Shown piece by piece: positions 57,877 to 64,000 of a DNA stretch of 64,000 nt. A program made the position numbers and the translations under genes. Position 1 is the stretch's first letter. Each line of letters opens with the position of its first letter. Below the pieces are notes generated by a model. It saw only the letters and a list, made by a program, of their open reading frames with translations. It searched no databases and was not told the origin of the DNA. This DNA is from Vicinamibacterales bacterium (GTDB lineage: Bacteria; Acidobacteriota; Vicinamibacteria; Vicinamibacterales; SCN-69-37): contig JAURFE010000002.1 in NCBI GenBank assembly GCA_030827135.1, forward strand, positions 124,001-188,000. The letters run 5' to 3'.

Positions 57877-59306
57877 CAGGCCACCTCTCGCAGTCGCGCC
57901 GCAATGATGTCCGTGCGCGTGCCGCGTGACCCCTTGACCAGGACCAGATCGCCCGCCCGGACCATCGCGGCAACCGCATCGGCCGCGAGGGGACTGGTCG
58001 AGAACCGGTGCAGCTGATCCGCCGACAAGCCGCCCGTGCGCGCGCCGTCGATCAATCCGTCAGCGGCAGCACCACCAACGGCGACGAGCACATCGACCCC
58101 GGCGTCGGCAGCCGCGCGTCCAGTCGCCTCGTGCCACGCCCGCGCGTCGTCGCCCAGCTCGAGCATCTCGCCCAGCACCACGATCCGGCGTCCCTCGCAC
58201 GGCGTCGCCATGAGGGCCTGCACAGCCGCGGTCACGGCAGCCGGGCTCGCGTTGTAGGAATCGTCGAGCAGCCGCGCGCCGCCGGCGAGCCTCTGCGACG
58301 CACCCCGCCGATCGACGGGCTGCAGTCGAGCCGCTTCCCGCTCGATCTCCGCGATCGACACGCCGCAATCGAGCGCCACGGTGGCAGCCGCAAGCACGTT
58401 CAGCAGGTTGGCCCGGCCCGGCAACGGGACCCGCAGGGTCATCGGACCCCAGGGGGTCGTCACCTCCGCCACGGTGCCGTCAAATCCGCGGTCCTCAATC
58501 CGGCGCGCCTCCACATCCGCGCGCGCGGCGATCGGGTTGATGCCGAACGTCAGCGTGCGTCCACGGAAACGGCGCACATGACGCATCACCAGTGCGTCAT
58601 CCGCGTTTGCGACAACCCGTGTCGCCGGGGTGGCGGTTTCAAGAATCTCGGCTTTCGCGTCAGCGATGGCGTCCGCAGTGCCGAAATGGCCGATGTGGGC
58701 GTTCCCCACGTTGGTCCAGACCCGCACGTCAGGCGCAGCGAGCTGCACGAGTGTGCGAATTTCACCCGCGTGGTTCATGCCCAGTTCAACGACCGCGATC
58801 TCCGGTCCGTGGCGAAGTTCGAGGAGTGACAACGGGAGGCCGATGTGATTGTTGAGATTGCCCTCGTTCTTAAAGACGCGGTATTTCGTCGCGAGGAACG
58901 TCCCGGTGGCTTCCTTGGTCGTGGTCTTGCCTGCGCTGCCCGTGATCGCCACCACCTGCGCCCCCGAACGCACGCGCACGCTGTGGCCGAGGCGCTGCAG
59001 CGCCTCAAGGGTGTCATCCACAAGGATGACGGCCGCCTCACCGCTCACGGCCGGCAGCGTGGACACCAGCACTCCGGCGGCGCCGTTGGCGATCACCTGC
59101 GTGACGAAGTCATGGCCATCAAAGGTCGGCCCCTGAAGGGCGATGAACAGCGGGCCTGGCGCGCGAGGCGATGTCAGCGCGGGGGGCATCGTCCGACTGT
59201 CCGTCGTCACACGGTCGAAGACACGGGCGGCGTCGCCAGTCAGTAACCGGCCTCCGGTGGCGTCGGCCACCAATCCGGCGGTGAGCAGGAAGGCACTCAC
59301 CGTCAC
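57876..59306 (-). CDS. murF: UDP-N-acetylmuramoyl-tripeptide--D-alanyl-D-alanine ligase
   Basis: MurF adds the D-Ala-D-Ala made by Ddl. The 476-residue ligase starts at GTG 59306, overlapping murE by 4 bases. It has FIALQGPTFDGHDFVTQVIA, the ATP loop VVAITGSAGKTTTKEATGTF, KNEGNLNNHIGLPLSLLEL and ELGMNHAGEIRTL, the MurF-specific blocks. DDSYNASPAAVTAAVQALMA with LGEMLELGDDARAWHEATG lies in the C-domain. Confidence 0.97.
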   Translation of the reverse strand: MTVSAFLLTAGLVADATGGRLLTGDAARVFDRVTTDSRTMPPALTSPRAPGPLFIALQGPTFDGHDFVTQVIANGAAGVLVSTLPAVSGEAAVILVDDTLEALQRLGHSVRVRSGAQVVAITGSAGKTTTKEATGTFLATKYRVFKNEGNLNNHIGLPLSLLELRHGPEIAVVELGMNHAGEIRTLVQLAAPDVRVWTNVGNAHIGHFGTADAIADAKAEILETATPATRVVANADDALVMRHVRRFRGRTLTFGINPIAARADVEARRIEDRGFDGTVAEVTTPWGPMTLRVPLPGRANLLNVLAAATVALDCGVSIAEIEREAARLQPVDRRGASQRLAGGARLLDDSYNASPAAVTAAVQALMATPCEGRRIVVLGEMLELGDDARAWHEATGRAAADAGVDVLVAVGGAAADGLIDGARTGGLSADQLHRFSTSPLAADAVAAMVRAGDLVLVKGSRGTRTDIIAARLREVA

Positions 59307-60835
59307 ACCCGTGGCGCCGTCCGACGCTGCGTCAACGCGGCGCGCGCCACGTCAACATCGTCAAACGGCGTGACGTTCACGCCGATGGTTTGTGTCTTTT
59401 CGTGGCCCTTGCCGGCAATCAGCACGACGTCACCGGCGCGCGAGGCGCGGATCGCCTGTTCGATCGCGACACGGCGATCGAGGTGGACGAGCAGGGGGGT
59501 GCCCGTCCGCTTCGGCGCCGACGGATCGGCGGGCATCACGATGCCACGTTTGATGTCGTCAATGATCCGCGCCGGATCCTCCGACCGCGGATTGTCGGAC
59601 GTCAGCACGACCAGATCGCTCAGGCGCGCGGCCACGGCACCCATGAGGGGGCGCTTGGTCTTGTCGCGATCCCCGCCACAGCCGAACACCGTGATGAGGC
59701 GCCCGTGCGTCAGGGGACGCGCCGTTTCCAGCAGATTTTTCAGCGCATCATCGGTGTGCGCGTAATCCACGACGACCCGCACGTCATCGGTTGATCCCGA
59801 GACCACCTGGAACCGTCCGGGTACGCCTTCAAGATTCGAGAGACCAGCCTCAATCGCTTCGCGCGGCACACCAAGCGCCGTCGCCGTCGCGATCACTCCG
59901 AGGATGTTGTAGACATTCGGCCAGCCGACCAGCGATGAGCGTACGGCCAGCGTGCCCGACGGGGTGGTGACGTCGCAGGCAATCCCGTCGAGTGAGAGTT
60001 GCACGGCTTCGGGGCGCACATCGGCGGTCTTGCTGATCCCGAAGGTCACCGGATGCGCGACGCGGCCGGCCAGTTCAACGCCTCGTGGATCGTCGATGTT
60101 GATGATGGCGGGTGCGCCCGGCGGCAGCAGATCGAACAACCGCCGCTTGGCTTCGAAGTACGCGTGCATGTCGCCGTGGAAGTCGAGGTGATCACGCGTC
60201 AGATTCGTGAAGATTCCGGCGGCAAACCGGGTGAAGGCCACGCGATGCAGCACCAGCGCGTGTGACGACACTTCCATGGCGCAGGCCCGACAGCCGCGCG
60301 TGACCATCTCCCGGAGCAGCCGCTGCACCTCGCTCGATTCCGGCGTCGTGTGTGACGCGTCAACTTCGTCGGAGGGCCGGGGCCCGGTACGCACCGTGAC
60401 GGTGCCCAGGCGGCCACACGGCCAGCCGGCCGCATCGAACACCGAGGCCAGCAGATACGTGGTGGTCGTCTTGCCGTTGGTCCCGGTCACCCCGACGACC
60501 GTGAGCGCTTCACTCGGATGGCCGTGCAGAATGGCGGAAAGGTCGGCGAGCGCGAGGCGGGCGTCCGACGTGAGCAGCCACGGTACGCGCACGCCGGTCG
60601 GCGCCTTGCGCTCCGAGATGATCGCGACGGCCCCGGCTGCCTGGGCGGCGTCCACAAACGCGGCGCCGTCGGACTTCAGTCCACGAATCGCGACGAACAC
60701 GGCCCCCGGGGTGACCGCGCGCGAATCGTGGGTGACGGCCGACACGGAGCGTGACGCGGCGTCAGCCTCGGCTACCCGGTGGCACGCGTCCGGTGCAAGC
60801 GCACGTGCCGCGGCCACAAGAGCGCCAAGCGTCAC
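59303..60835 (-). CDS. murE: UDP-N-acetylmuramoyl-L-alanyl-D-glutamate--2,6-diaminopimelate ligase
   Basis: MurE adds the third stem residue. The 510-residue protein has VTHDSRAVTPGAVFVAIRG, VTGTNGKTTTTYLLASVF and AMEVSSHALVLHRVAFTRFA, plus FTNLTRDHLDFHGDM. VVDYAHTDDALKNLLETARP and VFGCGGDRDKTKRPLMG follow. The specificity motif reads DNPRSEDP, the DNPR form typical of meso-diaminopimelate rather than lysine enzymes. The start overlaps the ftsI stop by 4 bases. Confidence 0.97.
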   Translation of the reverse strand: MTLGALVAAARALAPDACHRVAEADAASRSVSAVTHDSRAVTPGAVFVAIRGLKSDGAAFVDAAQAAGAVAIISERKAPTGVRVPWLLTSDARLALADLSAILHGHPSEALTVVGVTGTNGKTTTTYLLASVFDAAGWPCGRLGTVTVRTGPRPSDEVDASHTTPESSEVQRLLREMVTRGCRACAMEVSSHALVLHRVAFTRFAAGIFTNLTRDHLDFHGDMHAYFEAKRRLFDLLPPGAPAIINIDDPRGVELAGRVAHPVTFGISKTADVRPEAVQLSLDGIACDVTTPSGTLAVRSSLVGWPNVYNILGVIATATALGVPREAIEAGLSNLEGVPGRFQVVSGSTDDVRVVVDYAHTDDALKNLLETARPLTHGRLITVFGCGGDRDKTKRPLMGAVAARLSDLVVLTSDNPRSEDPARIIDDIKRGIVMPADPSAPKRTGTPLLVHLDRRVAIEQAIRASRAGDVVLIAGKGHEKTQTIGVNVTPFDDVDVARAALTQRRTAPRV

Positions 60836-62895
60836 TGGCGTCCTCCCGCCGGCCCGGGGCGCACGCGATCAAGCTGAAGATGAGTTACGCCGCCGGCGTC
60901 TACCGGCTCGCCGGCCGCGGGACTCTGCGTCGTCACGATGCCGTCGCCCTGCACGCGCACGGCGAGGCCAGACTGCGTCAACACGCGCATGGCTTCGCGA
61001 GCGCCCAGGCCGATCACGTCGGGCATCCGCAGTTGCCCGTTCACCGGCCTGACCTGACGCACGGTGTCCGCGCCCTGCATGGCATAGCGGGTCGGCACAA
61101 CGGGCGTGGCCTGCAACACGACCGGCGTCGTTGGACCGATGGTGGGCGGCACCCCGAGGTGGCGCAATGCCGCCTCGGAGAACTTCTGGAAGATGGGCGC
61201 CGCGACCGCGCCCCCGTAGTACCCGCCGGCGCGCGGCGAGTCCACGACCACCAGCACCGCCAGCGCGGGCCGGCGCGACGGGAGGAAGCCCGTGAACGAT
61301 CCAACGTGGACCGAAGATGAATAGAGTCCGTTGATCAGCTTCTGCGAGGTGCCTGTCTTGCCCGCCACCTGGTAGCCGGGCACCTTCGCGGCCTTGCCTG
61401 TGCCGCGCTCGACAACGCCCTCCATGATGGTGGTCAGCGTGGCGGCCGTCGTGGCATTGATCGCCTGCCGAATCGGGCGTGGCGCAATGACTTCGCGCAC
61501 GCCGTCCTTGATGATGGCGCGCAGCAGCCGCGGTTCGTACAACGTCCCGCCGTTGGCAACGGCAGCGGTGGCGGCCACCATCTGCAAGGGCGTGACCGAC
61601 ACCTGATAGCCCATCGACACCGACGCCAGGGCCGATGCATTGAGATTCTCCGGCCGCCACACAATCCCGCCGCTGACGCCACGGAAGTCGGGCGCGTGAA
61701 TTTCACCGAACCCGAACCGGCGCACGAACCGGCTCAACCGTTCCGCGCCAATCTGCCATCCGGCCTTGATCGCGCCGACGTTGCTCGACTTGATGATGAC
61801 GTCTTCAAACGACAACACGCCGTAGTGATGTTCATCGTCGATCGGCTTGCGGCCCGGAATCTTGATGTAGCCGGGATTGGTGTCGATCAAATCGGACGGC
61901 GCAATGATGCCTTCTTCGATCGCGGCGGCGGCCGTCACGATCTTGAACGTCGAGCCGGGCTCGTAGATCTCCTGCACGGCGCGGTTGCGCCGCAAATCGG
62001 GATCAAAGGCCCCAGGCGTGTTCGGGTTGAACGTCGGGTAATTGGCCTGCGCGAGAATCTCCCCCGTGTTGGGGTCCATCGCTACCAGCGTGATCGCATC
62101 GGGGCGATGCCGTTCCGCGCCAGCGAGCACTTCGCGCTCTGCAATGTGCTGGAGATACTGATCGATTGTGAGTTCCAGCGTAGCGCCGGCGGTCGGTTCG
62201 GATTCCACCCGGCTCTGCACGGCCTGATGCCGCGCATCGGTCAGCATCAGCACGCGGCCCTTCTTGCCGCGAATCAGCGAGTCGTAGGCCTGTTCAACGC
62301 CGCCCTGCCCGTTGTTGTCGCGCCCGACGTACCCGAGCAGATGGGCCCCCAATTCCTTGTTCGGGTAGTACCGGCGGGATTCGGCGCGCACCTCGACGCC
62401 GTGCAGTTTCAGCGCGGCCACCCGCGCCCCGACGGCGGGAGACACGCCGCGTCGGACAAAGGCAAACGCGCTCTTGTTGGCGGCAGCGGTGGAAATGGAC
62501 GCGATCAGGTCGGCGCGTTCGGTGCGGCTGCAGTCGCCAAACACCGCGCACAGTGCCGTGATCGTCTTCGCGACATCCTTCAGCGCGCGGGGGTTGACCG
62601 TCACATTGTCGGCGTCCACCGAAATGGCGAGCACTTCCCCGTTGCGATCGAGCAGGTCGCCCCGTTTCGCCGCAGGTTCATACACGCGCATCTGCTGGTC
62701 GTTCGCGACGTCGAGGTAGTGCGGATGCCGCACGACCTGCAGGTACACCAGACGGGCCTGGATGCCGGCCGTCCACACCACAAAAGCCACGGCGACAAGC
62801 AACAGACGCCGCCGGAACGCGCGGCGCCACGAGGTCTCGAACGCGGCATCGGGCCGGTCGTCGGTGTGCAACGGATCAAGTTCCCGCGTCGCCAT
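60832..62895 (-). CDS. ftsI: Septal transpeptidase FtsI (PBP3-type) with C-terminal PASTA domain
   Basis: FtsI cross-links septal peptidoglycan. The 687-residue protein has one N-terminal membrane segment (about 29-47), a PBP dimerisation domain (AKRGDLLDRNGEVLAISVDA) and a transpeptidase domain. The catalytic motifs are STFK (near 312), SSN (near 366) and KTGTSQ (near 511). After the transpeptidase domain, residues about 622-680 form one PASTA repeat (MPDVIGLGAREAMRVLTQSG, then VTTQSPAAGEPV), found in some Gram-negative-phylum and many Gram-positive PBPs. It lies 12 bases after ftsL. Confidence 0.96.
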   Translation of the reverse strand: MATRELDPLHTDDRPDAAFETSWRRAFRRRLLLVAVAFVVWTAGIQARLVYLQVVRHPHYLDVANDQQMRVYEPAAKRGDLLDRNGEVLAISVDADNVTVNPRALKDVAKTITALCAVFGDCSRTERADLIASISTAAANKSAFAFVRRGVSPAVGARVAALKLHGVEVRAESRRYYPNKELGAHLLGYVGRDNNGQGGVEQAYDSLIRGKKGRVLMLTDARHQAVQSRVESEPTAGATLELTIDQYLQHIAEREVLAGAERHRPDAITLVAMDPNTGEILAQANYPTFNPNTPGAFDPDLRRNRAVQEIYEPGSTFKIVTAAAAIEEGIIAPSDLIDTNPGYIKIPGRKPIDDEHHYGVLSFEDVIIKSSNVGAIKAGWQIGAERLSRFVRRFGFGEIHAPDFRGVSGGIVWRPENLNASALASVSMGYQVSVTPLQMVAATAAVANGGTLYEPRLLRAIIKDGVREVIAPRPIRQAINATTAATLTTIMEGVVERGTGKAAKVPGYQVAGKTGTSQKLINGLYSSSVHVGSFTGFLPSRRPALAVLVVVDSPRAGGYYGGAVAAPIFQKFSEAALRHLGVPPTIGPTTPVVLQATPVVPTRYAMQGADTVRQVRPVNGQLRMPDVIGLGAREAMRVLTQSGLAVRVQGDGIVTTQSPAAGEPVDAGGVTHLQLDRVRPGPAGGRQ

Positions 62896-62907
62896 GATCC
62901 CTTCCTG

Positions 62908-63297
62908 CTACCGCACCTGCGCCACGGCCGCCTTCGGCGCCGTGGCGGCTCGCACGCGCTCGACCAGCAGCGCCTCGGCTGACGTCGGATACACCATCTG
63001 CAGTTCGCGCATGGCCCGGCGCTCGATCACGGCCGGCGCGCGGAGCGCTTCCACTTCCAGTCGCAGGCGGCGGTTGAGCGCCTCTTCCGCGACGTATTCC
63101 TTCGCCATGCGCTCGACCTGGTACCCGGAGTCGATGATTTCGTCGTGCTGCCACGCGGAGAACAGCAGGATGCTGACCAGGACGAACCCGCCGCCCAGCG
63201 TACGCACCAGGGCACGGCGCTGCTTCTCGTCCACGCCACGGACCACCGGATTGTTCCGGACGTCCTGCTTGATTGCGTATTCGACGTCGATGCTCAT
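62908..63297 (-). CDS. ftsL: Cell division protein FtsL (predicted)
   Basis: The 129-residue product is identified by position between rsmH and ftsI, size and topology rather than by strong motifs. It has a charged N-terminus, one membrane segment at about residues 35-52 (LGGGFVLVSILLFSAWQHD), then a periplasmic heptad-rich stretch (YQVERMAKEYVAEEALNRRL) typical of the FtsL/FtsB coiled coil that binds FtsQ. The start ATG 63297 overlaps the rsmH stop by 4 bases; the longer frame to 63504 lies inside rsmH. Confidence 0.82.
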   Translation of the reverse strand: MSIDVEYAIKQDVRNNPVVRGVDEKQRRALVRTLGGGFVLVSILLFSAWQHDEIIDSGYQVERMAKEYVAEEALNRRLRLEVEALRAPAVIERRAMRELQMVYPTSAEALLVERVRAATAPKAAVAQVR

Positions 63298-64000
63298 GCC
63301 ACCCTCTCCACCACTCGCAACCGCGCACTGCGGGCCCGGGGATTGCGGTCCGCCTCGGCCTCGCCCGGCACCACGGGCCGCTTCGTCACGACCCGCACGA
63401 TCGCGTCGTCGGCCTGTGCCATCCGTCGCCAGGTGTGCTTCACGATCCGGTCTTCCAGGGAGTGGAACGCAATCACGGCCATCCGGCCACCCGGCGCCAG
63501 GCACCCTGCCGCCTCGTCCAGAAACGCCTCAAGCCCGTCCAGCTCACGGTTGATGAAAATCCGCAGCGCCTGGAACGTTCGCGTCGCTGGATCCACCCGC
63601 TGCCATCCACCGCCCACCGCCCGCCGCACCACCGTCGCCAGTTCACCCGTCCGCACAATCGGCGCCACGGCCCGCGCATCGACAATCGCGCGCGCGACCC
63701 GTCGCGACTTTCGCTCCTCGCCGAACTGATAAATCACGTTCGCGAGTGTCTCCTCGTCCACCGTCGCCAGCCACGACGACAGCGGCTCTCCGGACGACCG
63801 GTCCATCCGCATGTCGAGCGGACCGTCCTGCCGGAAACTGAATCCCCGCTCCGCGTCGTCCAACTGCATCGACGACACGCCCAAATCCACCAGCACCCCG
63901 TCGACTGTCGTCCGCCCGACGCCCGCGATCACCTGGCGCAGCGAGCGATAGTCCGCATGGACGAACGTGACGCGTTCCCCAAACCCCGCCAGACGCTCCC
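63294..64000 (-). CDS. rsmH: 16S rRNA (cytosine-1402-N4)-methyltransferase RsmH (partial, N-terminus missing)
   Basis: RsmH (MraW) methylates C1402 of 16S rRNA. The frame is open from the right edge with AGFGERVTFVHADYRSLRQV, then GVLVDLGVSSMQLDDAERGF and PLDMRMDRSSGEPLSSWL. IYQFGEERKSRRVARAIVDA follows, and the C-terminus has FQALRIFINRELDGLEAFLD with FHSLEDRIVKHTWRRM. About 235 codons are visible; the N-terminal SAM-binding motif lies outside the window. It is the first known gene of the division cluster here, with mraZ perhaps further upstream. Confidence 0.96.
   Translation of the reverse strand, partial: ERLAGFGERVTFVHADYRSLRQVIAGVGRTTVDGVLVDLGVSSMQLDDAERGFSFRQDGPLDMRMDRSSGEPLSSWLATVDEETLANVIYQFGEERKSRRVARAIVDARAVAPIVRTGELATVVRRAVGGGWQRVDPATRTFQALRIFINRELDGLEAFLDEAAGCLAPGGRMAVIAFHSLEDRIVKHTWRRMAQADDAIVRVVTKRPVVPGEAEADRNPRARSARLRVVERVA

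Overview
The window is one high-GC chromosomal segment of a didermic bacterium. LptD, a SecDF/YajC set, meso-diaminopimelate-type MurE and a complete-looking ftsL-to-ftsZ run point to a Gram-negative cell. The combination with UbiA, HutI/cyclodeaminase, a cyclophilin-HEAT lipoprotein and a CslA-like glycosyltransferase suits Acidobacteriota, perhaps the Vicinamibacteria. The phylum is my inference from gene content, not a search result. Almost everything is housekeeping; no prophage, complete insertion sequence or CRISPR array was found.

Layout. 1-3391 (minus): tgt-yajC-secD-secF, secF cut by the window edge. 3434-5066: ddl, then a 350-base non-coding stretch with a textbook promoter, a likely terminated small RNA, a second structured RNA region and a 17-codon Lys/Ala peptide gene closed by a strong terminator. 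5066-7150 (minus): HEAT/cyclophilin lipoprotein. 7188-16523 (plus): a tight run of deoxynucleoside kinase, accD, folC, lptD, two sugar-nucleotide SDR genes, a two-domain polyprenol/phytol kinase-like membrane protein and a UbiA prenyltransferase. 16548-28592: htpX, a small exported protein, thiC, rlmI-like, rpiB-glyA-dinG-like, TPR protein, YggS, hutI and cyclodeaminase, ending against lepB. 27987-33079 (minus): GT2, citrate synthase, lepA, lepB.

33296-48120: yceI, a decayed GMC-oxidoreductase gene pair, mutS2-dnaG-rpoD, tRNA-Ile2(CAU), a zinc-ribbon coiled-coil protein, a 5' nuclease, a Ca/Na antiporter, pgeF, a SpoVG-like small protein, a radical SAM protein, and a four-helix-bundle (S23/Avd-like) gene bracketed by long inverted repeat arrays. 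48121-64000 (minus): the division and cell-wall cluster rsmH-ftsL-ftsI-murE-murF-mraY-murD-ftsW-murG-murC-ftsQ-ftsA-ftsZ, mostly with 1-4 base overlaps; no murB lies between murC and ftsQ, and ddl lies far away.

The most unusual material is (1) a dispersed family of 7/8-base tandem arrays of the GATTGAG type, arranged as inverted pairs, one pair enclosing the four-helix-bundle gene and another gene-less and MITE-like beside rpoD and the tRNA; (2) a perfect 27-bp inverted repeat forming an in-frame insertion in mutS2; (3) the candidate small RNA and structured leader at 4657-4993; and (4) several genes whose only promoter-like -10 box lies 7-10 bases before the start codon, suggesting leaderless transcripts.
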